NCBI RefSeq assembly: GCF_900177805.1
Contig: NZ_FXAX01000001.1
Span: 1,426,001-1,490,000, forward strand
Reading direction: 5' to 3'
Length of the DNA stretch: 64,000 bases
Source of the DNA: Fibrobacter sp. UWB13
Lineage (GTDB): Bacteria > Fibrobacterota > Fibrobacteria > Fibrobacterales > Fibrobacteraceae
Part shown: piece after piece, positions 8,129-18,207 of the stretch
Numbering within the stretch: position 1 is the stretch's first letter
How the letters are laid out: each line of letters opens with the position of its first letter
Translations under genes and position numbers: made by a program
Notes under the pieces: generated by a model
What the model was told of the DNA's origin: nothing
Databases searched by the model: none
What the model saw: only the letters and a program-made list of their open reading frames with translations

Positions 8129-10762
8129 TTATTTCTTTTCACCTTTTTTCCTGAGCCAGGAGCCACAAAGATACATCGAGAAGATGACACTTGTCACGAG
8201 GAACATGAAGATTCCCATGCAAGCGAGGTGCCCAATGCCCTGCAAGCCGCGATGCGTCGTAAAGAGGAAGCCGACAAAGCCTGCAATCGTAGTCAAGGAG
8301 CTTGCCATCACGTTACGACCCGTCGTGTCAAAGAGCTGACGAAGGGTCATCCCTTCATTGGATTTCGAACACCAAGACGTAATGAAGTGGATTGTCGCAT
8401 CAATGCCAATACCCAGCGTCATCGGAATCACAATCACGTTGTAGATGCTGATTTTTCCAAATTCAAAGAAGTACGTGAGCGCACCCAAAAGTCCAAGCGT
8501 GAGAAGCGCCCCCATGCCAAACGAGACACCTCCCGCCAAGAACATCGAAGGTTTGCGGAACGAAACAATCAACGTGAGGAAAATGACAAGCACAATGACC
8601 GAAGCCAGGTTAAAGCTGTCCGCCTTCACCGATTCAATCACGTCCGAAAGGATGAACTGCGACGAGAACGTGCGCAAGCGTTCGCCATCAAAGTTCCAGT
8701 TGCCATAGCGTTCCTGGAAGCGGTGCAACGCATGGGCATCCCAGCTCGGGAAGTCACCGTAAATAAAGCCAATCTTACCGTAAGAGCCATCCTTTTCGCG
8801 GAGCAAGTCGAGCGTCCATGCCGGGACATCTTCGGCGGCAAACGGCTTTTCAACTTGAGCAAGTTTGCGGAGCGTCGAGACGTTTGCGGAATCGTCGCCT
8901 TCGGCCTTGTCAAAGACTCTCGCTTCGACCAAGTCACGAATTTCTTCGATAACTTCAAGGCGCTTTTCCTGGGAATCCGCAGGCGGCACAAAGCTCTTGA
9001 GCGTAAGGAAACTGCCTAACAGCGGATCCTTTTCGTCATGGAGTCGAACCATCAACGTGTCATAAAGCTTATCAAGCTGTTCGGCCTTGGAGCCCATCAC
9101 AGCTGCAGGAGTCGAAGTCACAGCACGGTTTGTCGCGCGAGTGACCTTGGTCGAAATTTTCTGTTCTGCGGCAGGAACAACCTTATCCGTATGCACACGG
9201 CGCAAATTCTTCAAGTTGTGTTCAAAATCCACATGTGGTGCAAACCAGAGCGCTACGGCACCGAGCACAAAGCCAATCAAAGCGGCATGCTTGAAGAAAC
9301 TGAAAATGCGCTGTTCGCTCCAGGAATCCGGCAACAGAGACTTCTGCGGAGCCGCAGGAATACCGCCCATGCAAGCGACAAAGACCGGCAAAACGAGGAC
9401 GGACGTCATCATACTGAAGAGCACACCCATCGATGCCACAATGCCGAATTCATAGAAGCCACGGAAGTGTGCGACCAAGAGCGTGAGGAACGCGGCAATC
9501 GTCGTGAAGCTCGCCAAAATAAACGGCTTGAGCATCTTGCGCTGCGTTTCTTCGAGAACTTCTTCAAGAGAACTGTACTTGTTCAAAAGTTTCTGCGCAT
9601 TGCCCAAAATGTGAATAGAATAGTCAATGCCGATACCCAAAATAATCGATGCGACAAACACCGTAAACGGATTCAACTTGCCATAGAAAAGTGCGGTAAA
9701 AGCAAGCGTCGGGAGGCAAGCGTAAAGCACAGAGCCGGTCACGAGAATCGGGCCCTTCACACTCCTGAAGAAGAATGCGGTCAAGAGGAAAATCAAGACA
9801 AGGCTAATGCCGAACGAGAAGATACTGTCGTTTGCAACTTCATCAACTTCCTTCAAGCCTTCGTAAGTGCCTTCCACCGTAAAGCGAGTCGGCACCGGGT
9901 ATTGCTTGCTACGGAAAAACGCCAAAAGCTCATCAGTCTTTGCCAAAATTTTCGTCACAAATTCATAGTCCGTCGAGGGCTTAATCAACTTTGCGTTCAC
10001 AACCGCGTTAAAGAGAATCTTGCCCGTGCTATCGGGTTCCGGACTACCAATCAAGCGATTCTTCAAACTATCCGGAAGGTAAGCCTTCGGGTTCCATTCC
10101 TTTTTACCCGTTTCGGTTTCAGCAGGAGTATTTTTCTTGAAGAACGCATCGAATGCACTTACCGCTTCTTCGGGGAGACCGAGTTCCATCGGCAAATTTG
10201 CATCGAACCAGACGCGTTCCTTTTTCGAAGTAGCTTCGCCGTTTGCAGAACTAGCAGAATCCGTCGGACCATCGCCGAGCAAGTCGACAACGAGCGGACC
10301 ATTTTTGCGTCCAATTTCAAGCTGCAGATCTTCAAGATTATCGCGGATGTTTTCAAGGTGCTTGACCGGGAGGTACAAAAGCGCATTGTCCTTGAAGAAC
10401 TGGTTATCGTTATCCACCTGCGTCGAGACAAAATCGCCCTGCCAGTTTTTGTGGATGTAATCCTGAATGGAATCCTGCAAAGCGGCGGCAAGTTCCACGC
10501 TTTCGCTCTGGATGGCAATCATGAATCGGTCGGTACTGCCGAAACGCTCATACGATTCTTCAAGCGCCTTAACGCTCGGCGTATCTTCGGGCAAGAGGTG
10601 CGAAAGGTCAGCGTCGAGTTTCAACCCCGGCTTCACGAGAATCGGAAACGCGAGGAGGAGCGCTAAGAAGAAATAGAAGGTAAGAGCCTTATACTTATTT
10701 TTGCAAATGAGTGGAATGTACCACTGTGAGAATTTTTCAGCAAACGACTTTTTCGTATTCAT
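8129..10762 (-). CDS. MMPL/RND-superfamily exporter
   Basis: An 877-aa membrane protein with the two-fold RND layout: one transmembrane helix, a large extracytoplasmic loop, a helical bundle (with GIGIDYSIH), then a second loop and a second bundle with TLGIGIDATIHF. The repeated GxGxDxxIH motif and Asp residues are the proton-relay helix of MMPL/hydrophobe exporters, which move lipids or hopanoids to the outer envelope. The start at 10762 is preferred over an upstream ATG at 10813 because of the topology and a TATATTTC box 5 nt before it. The neighbouring membrane sulfatase suggests an envelope lipid role (inference). Confidence 0.87.
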   Translation of the reverse strand: MNTKKSFAEKFSQWYIPLICKNKYKALTFYFFLALLLAFPILVKPGLKLDADLSHLLPEDTPSVKALEESYERFGSTDRFMIAIQSESVELAAALQDSIQDYIHKNWQGDFVSTQVDNDNQFFKDNALLYLPVKHLENIRDNLEDLQLEIGRKNGPLVVDLLGDGPTDSASSANGEATSKKERVWFDANLPMELGLPEEAVSAFDAFFKKNTPAETETGKKEWNPKAYLPDSLKNRLIGSPEPDSTGKILFNAVVNAKLIKPSTDYEFVTKILAKTDELLAFFRSKQYPVPTRFTVEGTYEGLKEVDEVANDSIFSFGISLVLIFLLTAFFFRSVKGPILVTGSVLYACLPTLAFTALFYGKLNPFTVFVASIILGIGIDYSIHILGNAQKLLNKYSSLEEVLEETQRKMLKPFILASFTTIAAFLTLLVAHFRGFYEFGIVASMGVLFSMMTSVLVLPVFVACMGGIPAAPQKSLLPDSWSEQRIFSFFKHAALIGFVLGAVALWFAPHVDFEHNLKNLRRVHTDKVVPAAEQKISTKVTRATNRAVTSTPAAVMGSKAEQLDKLYDTLMVRLHDEKDPLLGSFLTLKSFVPPADSQEKRLEVIEEIRDLVEARVFDKAEGDDSANVSTLRKLAQVEKPFAAEDVPAWTLDLLREKDGSYGKIGFIYGDFPSWDAHALHRFQERYGNWNFDGERLRTFSSQFILSDVIESVKADSFNLASVIVLVIFLTLIVSFRKPSMFLAGGVSFGMGALLTLGLLGALTYFFEFGKISIYNVIVIPMTLGIGIDATIHFITSWCSKSNEGMTLRQLFDTTGRNVMASSLTTIAGFVGFLFTTHRGLQGIGHLACMGIFMFLVTSVIFSMYLCGSWLRKKGEKK

Positions 10763-10767
10763 GCGTA

Positions 10768-10775
10768 GAAATATA
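10768..10775 (-). promoter_or_regulatory. TAnnTTTC promoter box, MMPL gene
   Basis: TATATTTC lies 5 nt before the ATG at 10762 and there is no ribosome site. It matches the Bacteroidetes -7 consensus TAnnTTTG except at the last base, and would place the transcript start at or near the ATG. Confidence 0.5.
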
Positions 10776-10840
10776 TTAATAATCTTACAACATACGCACA
10801 TCGCCATCGGCAAATTCCGACGAACTGCCTAAAAACAGGA

Positions 10841-12775
10841 CTAGTGGGGCAGCATATTGTCGTTACGCAAAAGCGAACGCAAAACTTTGCTTGCACCAAC
10901 GGCATGCGCCTTCCACTTAAGCGACAAGGAATCCGAAACATGCTCAAAAGAGCCGTTTTTCCCTTTATACACTTCATCGGATTCTAAGCCTCCCGTCAAC
11001 ACGGAATCGCGGAAACCGAGATAATAGGCGTTCTGCGTGTAAAATAGCGCAGGCTGTTCTGCCGGGCGTTTTTCGGTAAGCAAGTCGTAACCCCAAAAAT
11101 GGCTCGGAGCGCGAACTTGAGCCAAATCGAAAATCGTAGGGCCAATATCCAGCTGAGACGCCACATCTTCACGAATTTCAAGACCTTTAAAGAGGTTTGT
11201 GTCTGCAGAGAAAATCCCCATAAAAATCTGCGCCGCAGAAACACCAAGCGGTTGAGGAACCTTATAGTCAATGGAATCCACAGGTGTATCGTGGTCACCA
11301 ACAACAAATACCACCGTCCGGTCAAAATCAGGCCTTGCATAAAGCGCTTCGAAGAATCGACCCATCTGTTCATCCGTATAACGTAAAGCATTCTTGAAAC
11401 GCACCATCGCGTCTTCGGGCTTGGCAGCGTAACTATCCGGGTAGCCGTAGAACGGAATGTGGGTCGCTATCGTATTTGCCGCCAAGAACCAAGCGCTATC
11501 CGTCGGCATTGTCTTAAGCATTTCTATGGCGAGATCCATCCCAATGCTATCCGAGGTTCCGATGATTTTCGGGTCTTCTGCCACGCGCCAATTGCCACCA
11601 TAGAAGCGTTCCACGAAAGGCAAGGTGTGGTCAAACACTGGATTTGATACCGTCATGTACGCACGATGATAATTTGTCAGATATTCCTGGAAACCCTTGA
11701 AATGATTCGAGGCATAGAACGCAGGCACATCGCGGTTCGGGTGTGACGGGAATCCGAGATAAGCCGAAGTCGTGCCGCGAACCGTAGGATAGCTTCCGCT
11801 GAACGCATTCTTGAACCAGAATCCACCGACATTTGCCATTTTCCACAAGTTCGGAGCAAGCGCCGTATCGCCTTCGAGCATTTGATTCAGCACGCGGCCT
11901 TTATAGGATTCACCGAATATAAAGACGATGTTATACGGACGCGTTGCCTTGTATTCGTGTGTCGGAGCTTTACGATATCCAGGGTAGTTTTTATCCGAGC
12001 GAGCCCCTGCGAAATCCGCCGGCAAAAATGCATCGAGATCATGGACAAGTTCATCGGTAATAGAATAGCCATCACGGAAAAATTCAAACGTTTCAAGCCC
12101 TGCAATATGCAGCACCGGAGCCGTAAGCGTGTATTTACCAAGCGTAAAACGCCAATCGATTTGAAACGGGAAATTCGTAACGCCACGAGCGCCAATAATG
12201 AACAAAAGCAACGGAATCAGCGAAAGCGTCAATCCCGAAGAGAGCATCGTGACTGCAATTCTCTTGTTCGGCTTTTGTGCAATCGCAATTTGAGCCATCG
12301 TCATGCGCTTTTGACGCATGGAATACGTCACACAAAATGCGATGCCACCCGCCAAAATGAGGAAAATAAGTCCAACCCACAAAACCGTTCCAAAACCATC
12401 GCCACCAAGCGTCGAGACCGTCGTAGCATCGGTGATATTGGAAATATGGAAATAGGTACGGATAAACGAATACGAAAGGCGTTGGTGATTAAAGCGGAAG
12501 ACCTCGTAATCGGCGATTGCAAAGAAAAAGTAAAATACGTAAAATACGGCAAGCGCCCGAGGGCTTTTCAAGAACGTGAAGATGGAAGACATCACGAGAA
12601 TTGCGCCATACGCCATGAAAATTTGCCAAATGGTCTTGCCCGCAAACATTTCGGACATCGAAAGCCCAAGCGGATCCGGCAACGCATAGAACAGGACAAG
12701 CATAACCGTCTGCAACAAAAAAGCCACAGACGTAATCAAGATAAACGGATTTTTGAAAAGCTGTTTAATCATCAT
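10841..12775 (-). CDS. membrane sulfatase / LTA synthase-type transferase
   Basis: About five N-terminal transmembrane helices (residues ~1-210) precede an extracytoplasmic alkaline-phosphatase-fold domain (~270-600). Visible motifs are NIVFIFGESYKGR (metal/nucleophile region), a YPTVRGTTSAYLG segment and VFVVGDHDTPVDS (metal-binding Asp-His). This is the layout of LtaS/OpgB/EptA-type enzymes that move phosphoglycerol or phosphoethanolamine onto envelope glycans or lipids. The acceptor is unknown. The start MMIK at 12775 is chosen because upstream codons add no plausible sequence; 12772 is equally possible. Confidence 0.8.
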   Translation of the reverse strand: MMIKQLFKNPFILITSVAFLLQTVMLVLFYALPDPLGLSMSEMFAGKTIWQIFMAYGAILVMSSIFTFLKSPRALAVFYVFYFFFAIADYEVFRFNHQRLSYSFIRTYFHISNITDATTVSTLGGDGFGTVLWVGLIFLILAGGIAFCVTYSMRQKRMTMAQIAIAQKPNKRIAVTMLSSGLTLSLIPLLLFIIGARGVTNFPFQIDWRFTLGKYTLTAPVLHIAGLETFEFFRDGYSITDELVHDLDAFLPADFAGARSDKNYPGYRKAPTHEYKATRPYNIVFIFGESYKGRVLNQMLEGDTALAPNLWKMANVGGFWFKNAFSGSYPTVRGTTSAYLGFPSHPNRDVPAFYASNHFKGFQEYLTNYHRAYMTVSNPVFDHTLPFVERFYGGNWRVAEDPKIIGTSDSIGMDLAIEMLKTMPTDSAWFLAANTIATHIPFYGYPDSYAAKPEDAMVRFKNALRYTDEQMGRFFEALYARPDFDRTVVFVVGDHDTPVDSIDYKVPQPLGVSAAQIFMGIFSADTNLFKGLEIREDVASQLDIGPTIFDLAQVRAPSHFWGYDLLTEKRPAEQPALFYTQNAYYLGFRDSVLTGGLESDEVYKGKNGSFEHVSDSLSLKWKAHAVGASKVLRSLLRNDNMLPH

Positions 12776-12849
12776 ACCAACGCAGAAAAATTCACATAAA
12801 TAATAACAAAAACCACCGCACTTCATTTGTTCATTTGTGCAGTTTTTAC

Positions 12850-12857
12850 TATATTTG
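12850..12857 (+). promoter_or_regulatory. TAnnTTTG promoter box, SNF2 gene
   Basis: TATATTTG lies 5 nt before the ATG at 12863. A TTGTTC hexamer sits 17 nt upstream of TATATT, so this also reads as a -35/-10 pair. Either way the transcript should start at the ATG. Confidence 0.6.
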
Positions 12858-12862
12858 GGCGC

Positions 12863-15800
12863 ATGGATTTTGGAAGTTATGGTAAGACATGGTGGGCAAA
12901 CAAGTGGCTAAACTCGATTCTTGCAACGGCAAGCGAGCAAGCTATTTTGCAGGGAATCAAGTTCGCCGCCCGTGGTCAAGTCACAAGCATCGATATAGTT
13001 GACAACCGCGTGATTTCTGTGGTAAAGGGTCCGAATGGCGGGCTCCACAACAACTACATCGTCTTCCCGAAATTTTCAAAAGAATCTTCCGAAATTTTCG
13101 TGAACTTTTTGAAGCAGCAGCCTGCGGAACTTTTGGCGTTGAACAACAAGGCGCTTAGCCCTTCGCTTGAACTCCTGATGAACAAAAGCGGTCTCCAGCT
13201 TTTTGATGACCCCGCCAAAGTCAACATGGGTTGCGACTGCCGCGATGAACGCCCATGCAAATACCTCATTGCCACGTTTTTGAAAATCGCAGAACAGGCA
13301 GACAAAGAGCCTAACGTCCTTTTCAAGATTCACGGACTCGACCTGGAATTTATCAAGGACTACAAGCCGGACGCGATGGAAATGGAAGCGCCCAGCGAAA
13401 CAAATCTCATAAGGTCGTTCAGCAAAGCGACGAGACTCGTAGGGAATGCTGCAAGCACGGATGCTGCGAGCGTTTCGGGAAATGCCACCGAGAATGGCAA
13501 CGGGGATAGCGACGAGCGCGCAGAACAAGAAGCAAGGCACGCCGCCGAACTTTCTCACGCAGAAGACGCGAGTGCTAGTTTATTTGGTGGGTATAAAGGC
13601 TCGGGCCGCGAATCGCAAAACAGCATCCCGCCCAAGCAACTGCCGACATTCGATTTCAAGAGTTGGAAAGACTACTCACACATTCTGCCCGCGATGTTGC
13701 AAAACTTCCCGAAGTTCTGCCCCGCCGGGAATTTCCGCAAGAGTTTTACAGATGAACTAGAATCATGCCACAAGTTCTTTACCGGCTTTGATAATTTCGA
13801 CGCATTCTCGGAACAGTTCCGCGTGAACAACGCAAAGACGTTCCTAATGGAAAACGAGCAACTGCGACTGTTCCACAAGCCCGGATGGCATTGGAATTTC
13901 GAGCAGTCGATGGCAGACAAAGTTATCAATAGCAACCTCACCGTCACAAACGTGATGGGCGCACTTTGCTGCCTGAGCGCCGGGAATTTTTCGTGGCACC
14001 ATTACTCCGTGCGTTACTTGCACTTGATGTTGCAAGTGGCGTTTTACCTTGTGCGCACCGGAGCGATTTACCCGCAAGTTTTCTGGATAGGGAAAGACGT
14101 GGCTCAAATGCGCTGGCTCCCCGCCGAGATGCTCCCCGAGATTTTGTACATTGTCGCAGACCTTGAAGTTACCGCCCCGCGAGAACTCGCGTGGACAAGC
14201 AAAGAAGAATCCTTCTTCGAAATTGCAGAACCCGCCGAGCACATTCTTTCGCTGTTCATCTCGCAGCTCTTGAAATTTGCACGCAAGTACAAGACGCCGA
14301 TCAAGACGAATCACGGCAATTTGCTCTCGTTCTTTTTCGATAGCGTTTCGGGAAAGCTAGCGAACAACTCACATGCCATTCCGGGGAAAATCCAGCAATG
14401 GCTTTCGGTATATTCTTGCCTCGGTTGTCGTACGCAGATTCTCTTTGTCTGTAGCGAAAAGGATGAAGATGTGGCGCTGGACGTTTTTGTGCTAGACGAA
14501 GACGCTGCGAGTGCCGCCGGAAATATCGCAAGACGCACGCCACTTTCGGAACTATTCGAAAACAACGACTCGCGACTGCTCTCGATTATGAGCGTTCTGA
14601 ACGGCATTGCCGATGGCTTCAAGCCGCTCGATGCATACTTGGAACGCCGTGCAAGCGAACCCATTTTGATGCGAGGCGCCGAACTCCTCGACTTTTTGCA
14701 GGATTGCCTCAAAAAACTCCAACTGTTCGGCATCCAGACGGAAATTCCAAAGAACCTTTTGAACATCGGAAAGCCGAAGCCCAAGATGCGCTTGCAAGGC
14801 AGCATGAGCTTTGGTGCATTTACTGCTGGCGACCTGCTTGACTTCGATTGGGAAATCGCCATCGGAGACGAAAATATTTCAGCAAAGGAATTCTTGGAAC
14901 TCGCCGAACAAGCGGACGGACTTTTAAAATACAAGTCCAGTTACGTGCAAATTACCGAACAGGATTTGCAATCCATCCGCGATAAAATTGAAGGCAAGTC
15001 CGGAGAGTCTGCGAAAAACAGCAAAGGCAAAAAAGCAGCTAGGGATGATGCGGGAACGTCTTCTGAAAATGCCGCGGAAAACGCCGCGACCTCCACAGAC
15101 GAAATCCTCGAAGAAGATTCCGTTCCAGAAATCACGCAAGCCAAACTCGTACAAGCTTGCTTCACCGGCGAATGCGACAACATCCCGGTTGAAATGGCGA
15201 GCGATTTCAAGCAGCAGTTCGATGCCTGGCGCGCCGAAACAGATATTCCGTTGCCCGAGAATCTGAATGCAACACTCCGCCCCTACCAAATGCGCGGCTA
15301 CTCCTGGATGTACAAGAATCTGGAAATCGGATTCGGTTGCATTCTCGCCGATGACATGGGTCTTGGCAAGACGCTGCAAGTCATTACGTTCCTCCTCAAG
15401 ATGAAACAGGAAGGCAAGTTCGCGGAGAAAAAAGCCATCGTCGTGATGCCCGCCGGCCTCCTTTGCAACTGGCAAGTCGAAATCAAGAAGTTTGCTCCAG
15501 AACTCACGTTCTTTGCGTACCACGGAGGCCGCCGCGACTTGCAAAAGTTCAGCGCCGACGTATTGCTCACGACGTACGCCACGTTCCGCAAGGACTTTGC
15601 TGAACTCGACAAGCACGAATGGCAAACGATTATCATCGACGAAGCTCAAAATATCAAGAACGCCGATAGCGAACAGAGTAAATTGCTCCGTCGGATGCGC
15701 GCCCCCATGAAAATTGCCATGAGTGGTACCCCTGTCGAAAATCGCCTCATGGAATTCTGGACCATCATGGATTTTGCAAACCACGGATTCTTCCCGAGCG

Positions 15801-16771
15801 CAAGTGAATTCCGCGAAAAGTTCGAAACGCCGATTCAAAAGAACGGCAATCAAGTCGTTGCCGAAACGTTCCGCAAAATCACAGCACCGTTCATGCTGCG
15901 CCGCCTCAAGACCGACAAGAGCATCATCAGCGACTTGCCCGACAAAATCATCCAGGACGAATACGCCGAACTCACGCGCTCACAAGCCGCCCTTTATCAA
16001 AAAACGCTCGAACACTTTATGCAAGAGCTTGAGATGGAGCAGGCGCTCAGCGAAAAGGCAAACGATGCCCACGCACTATTCAAGCGCAAGGGCATTATTT
16101 TGCAGATGATTCTTGCGCTCAAGCAAATCTGCAACCACCCCGCCACATTCCTAAAAGGCCTCGCCACAACCTCAGCACAAGACGCCGCGGCAGTCCCTAC
16201 AGAAAGCGCCGCGCCCCAAAAGTCCAATAAGCTCGAATCCGGCAAGATGCAAATGCTCTTGGACCTTCTCACCTCCATCCAAGAGCAAGGCGAAAAGACG
16301 CTCATCTTCACGCAATTCGCCGAAATGGGCCACCTGCTGAAATCAACCATTGAAAGCGAACTCGGCCTCCGCACGCATTTCTACCACGGCGGTTGCACAC
16401 AAACGCAGCGCTCCGAAATGATCCAGGATTTCCAGGAAAACCCGGACTGCAAAGTGCTCATACTCTCGCTCAAGGCTGGTGGCACCGGTCTCAACCTCGT
16501 CGCCGCCTCGCAAGTCATCCATTACGATTTGTGGTGGAACCCCGCCATCGAAGCGCAAGCCACCGACCGCGCCTTCCGTATCGGGCAAAAGCGCAACGTC
16601 CAAGTCCACCGCTTTATCACCAAAGGCACCTTCGAAGAGAAGATCAACTCCCTCCTCGAAACCAAAAAAGCCATCGCCAACTTGACCGTGAACGCTGGCG
16701 AAACATGGCTCGCCGACATGGACGACAAGCAACTCGCCGAAGTCTTCTGCCTGGACAACACGATTGTGTAG
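12863..16771 (+). CDS. SWI2/SNF2 family DEAD-like helicase with SWIM-like zinc site
   Basis: A 1302-aa protein. N-terminal region: SWIM-like zinc site CDCRDERPCKY (C124, C126, C132), with Tyr where the fourth ligand His is expected. A long middle part (~160-780) has low-complexity Ala/Glu insertions. The SNF2 ATPase core follows: DDMGLGKT (Lys836), DEAQ box (926-929), SGTPVENR, and the C-terminal lobe with IFTQFAEM, FYHGG, LKAGGTGLNL, QATDRAFRIGQ. Family members remodel DNA-protein or RNAP-DNA complexes; the bacterial SWIM subgroup is poorly characterised. The start was set at 12863 from the promoter box; an upstream in-frame start exists at 12827. Confidence 0.93.
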   Translation: MDFGSYGKTWWANKWLNSILATASEQAILQGIKFAARGQVTSIDIVDNRVISVVKGPNGGLHNNYIVFPKFSKESSEIFVNFLKQQPAELLALNNKALSPSLELLMNKSGLQLFDDPAKVNMGCDCRDERPCKYLIATFLKIAEQADKEPNVLFKIHGLDLEFIKDYKPDAMEMEAPSETNLIRSFSKATRLVGNAASTDAASVSGNATENGNGDSDERAEQEARHAAELSHAEDASASLFGGYKGSGRESQNSIPPKQLPTFDFKSWKDYSHILPAMLQNFPKFCPAGNFRKSFTDELESCHKFFTGFDNFDAFSEQFRVNNAKTFLMENEQLRLFHKPGWHWNFEQSMADKVINSNLTVTNVMGALCCLSAGNFSWHHYSVRYLHLMLQVAFYLVRTGAIYPQVFWIGKDVAQMRWLPAEMLPEILYIVADLEVTAPRELAWTSKEESFFEIAEPAEHILSLFISQLLKFARKYKTPIKTNHGNLLSFFFDSVSGKLANNSHAIPGKIQQWLSVYSCLGCRTQILFVCSEKDEDVALDVFVLDEDAASAAGNIARRTPLSELFENNDSRLLSIMSVLNGIADGFKPLDAYLERRASEPILMRGAELLDFLQDCLKKLQLFGIQTEIPKNLLNIGKPKPKMRLQGSMSFGAFTAGDLLDFDWEIAIGDENISAKEFLELAEQADGLLKYKSSYVQITEQDLQSIRDKIEGKSGESAKNSKGKKAARDDAGTSSENAAENAATSTDEILEEDSVPEITQAKLVQACFTGECDNIPVEMASDFKQQFDAWRAETDIPLPENLNATLRPYQMRGYSWMYKNLEIGFGCILADDMGLGKTLQVITFLLKMKQEGKFAEKKAIVVMPAGLLCNWQVEIKKFAPELTFFAYHGGRRDLQKFSADVLLTTYATFRKDFAELDKHEWQTIIIDEAQNIKNADSEQSKLLRRMRAPMKIAMSGTPVENRLMEFWTIMDFANHGFFPSASEFREKFETPIQKNGNQVVAETFRKITAPFMLRRLKTDKSIISDLPDKIIQDEYAELTRSQAALYQKTLEHFMQELEMEQALSEKANDAHALFKRKGIILQMILALKQICNHPATFLKGLATTSAQDAAAVPTESAAPQKSNKLESGKMQMLLDLLTSIQEQGEKTLIFTQFAEMGHLLKSTIESELGLRTHFYHGGCTQTQRSEMIQDFQENPDCKVLILSLKAGGTGLNLVAASQVIHYDLWWNPAIEAQATDRAFRIGQKRNVQVHRFITKGTFEEKINSLLETKKAIANLTVNAGETWLADMDDKQLAEVFCLDNTIV

Positions 16772-16829
16772 AAATTTAAATCGAAACCTATATTATATTT
16801 AAATCCAAACAGTAAAAAGTTGAGGAAAA

Positions 16830-17378
16830 ATGCGGCGCAAGGACAGAGAAGTTTTAGGCGACGAAAACATCGCAAAGATTATCGAACAATGTACAACTTG
16901 TCATGTCGCAATGACTGATGATGCAGACCCAAGCATGCCCTACGTGATTCCATTGTCATTCGGATACAGCCTTAACAGCGGTGTTCTGGAACTGTATTTC
17001 CATTGTGCACATGTCGGCAAAAAGCTCGACTGCATCCGCAAAAATCCGAATGTCGCGTTCAGCATGTGCGTGGAGAATCGCATCGAGATTCACGAAGAAG
17101 CATATTGCAAGAGCGGGCGCTTTTATGCAAGCGTTGTCGGGCAAGGCAAAGCTGAAATCGTCGAAGACATCGCCGAAAAATGCCGTGGACTCTCGCTCCT
17201 AATGAAACGACAAGCCGCCCATGAGCCTCACCACCCAGATTCCGCGCATTCCTCGCAATCAGCGATCCCGCACAAGTTCGAATTCACGCCCGAACAAGCC
17301 GCCACCGTGACCGTTTTCAAGATAACGAGCACTAACTTTACCGGAAAAGCGAAAAACGACAAGGCACAAAAGTGCTAG
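16830..17378 (+). CDS. NimA-like pyridoxamine 5'-phosphate oxidase-fold flavoprotein
   Basis: Begins MRRKDREV and has PYVIPLSFGY, LELYFHCAHVGKKLD and a C-terminal FTGKA, the typical pattern of the small PPOX-fold/NimA (5-nitroimidazole reductase-like) flavin-binding proteins of anaerobes. At 182 aa it fits the family. The fold is well supported; the substrate is not known and drug resistance should not be assumed. The start has a GAGG ribosome site. It converges on the FISUMP gene, sharing the hairpin at its stop codon. Confidence 0.85.
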   Translation: MRRKDREVLGDENIAKIIEQCTTCHVAMTDDADPSMPYVIPLSFGYSLNSGVLELYFHCAHVGKKLDCIRKNPNVAFSMCVENRIEIHEEAYCKSGRFYASVVGQGKAEIVEDIAEKCRGLSLLMKRQAAHEPHHPDSAHSSQSAIPHKFEFTPEQAATVTVFKITSTNFTGKAKNDKAQKC

Positions 17379-17392
17379 AAAAATCCTAGCAC
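17372..17392 (-). terminator. terminator between convergent genes
   Basis: GTGCTAG/CTAGCAC stem with a 7-nt A/T loop; on the minus strand it is followed by TTTTG. It includes the stop codon of the plus-strand flavoprotein and lies 10 nt past the stop of the minus-strand FISUMP gene. Confidence 0.6.
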
Positions 17393-17401
17393 GCTACACA
17401 T

Positions 17402-18118
17402 TTAGTCCTTGACACAACGAACAGAAAAGCCACTGCTCTTGCCGAAGTCGAATGTGCTTATTGCCGCGTTACCATATTTGGACAAGTACATGTAGTACGC
17501 AGTCAAGTTATCGACCTCTGTAGAACTCCAGAAGTACGCATAGTCGCCCGTGCCCTCGTGATTATAACAGTCGCCCGAGCCATAGGGACCAACACTGATA
17601 CCGCTGTGGCCAACAGGCAACGCCGAAAACGAGAAATCATCCGTATTGCCGTAATTATTCCAATCGGTTGTGGACTTGAGTCTTGTATCGATGTGTGCCA
17701 GTGGGTCGCCGAGTTTGACTGCATTGAATAGGGTACTCCACTCGTCTTGGCTTGGCAGGTGCCAACCACTAGGGCAAGCCGTTGTCGCCACATCCCACGT
17801 GTACAGGCGACCACCGTACTCGGCGCATTTTGCGCAGTAGCTCTGGGTGAAGTAGCCACCTGGTGCGTAGTTCACATTTACGGTCTTCATCTCGGCGCAT
17901 CTAACGCAACAGCTGCCTTTTGTTTCGTAGTTCAGATTTTCGGCCATCCATGTCTGCGAACCGATGACAACCGTTTTATAGACCTGCCCATCGCGAGAAT
18001 CAGTGAATGGGATTATTTCCGCAGCCTGAATTGGAGACGTGCCCACAGAATCTGACGAAGAATCACCACACGCCCACAGCAACAGAACAGGAGCAAATAA
18101 CAAAATTTGTTTGGTCAT
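17402..18118 (-). CDS. FISUMP domain lipoprotein
   Basis: A 238-aa lipoprotein (lipobox LLWAC, Cys17) that is little more than one complete FISUMP domain: DGQVYKTVVIGSQTWMAENL, YGGRLYTWDVA, CPSGWHLPSQDEW, FWSSTE and the terminal FSVRCVKD. An insertion of four Cys residues (CCVRCAE and CAKC) in the first third may form disulfides or a metal site. The start at 18118 is chosen because it opens directly into the signal peptide; the longer frame has no plausible leader. Function of the family is unknown. Confidence 0.88.
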   Translation of the reverse strand: MTKQILLFAPVLLLWACGDSSSDSVGTSPIQAAEIIPFTDSRDGQVYKTVVIGSQTWMAENLNYETKGSCCVRCAEMKTVNVNYAPGGYFTQSYCAKCAEYGGRLYTWDVATTACPSGWHLPSQDEWSTLFNAVKLGDPLAHIDTRLKSTTDWNNYGNTDDFSFSALPVGHSGISVGPYGSGDCYNHEGTGDYAYFWSSTEVDNLTAYYMYLSKYGNAAISTFDFGKSSGFSVRCVKD

Positions 18119-18207
18119 AACACTACACCTTAGCAAAAGCACTACTAAATGTAAAAAAGAGCGATACATTGTCAAGTTTTTATTTTCGCTCATGTGTTTT
18201 ACGATAG

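Noticed and set aside
7172-9019. 615-aa plus-strand ORF
   Set aside because: Antisense to the aspartoacylase and MMPL genes; no domain, and the opposite frames have clear families.
9038-10666. 542-aa plus-strand ORF
   Set aside because: Antisense shadow of the MMPL exporter; composition is Arg/His/Lys-rich.
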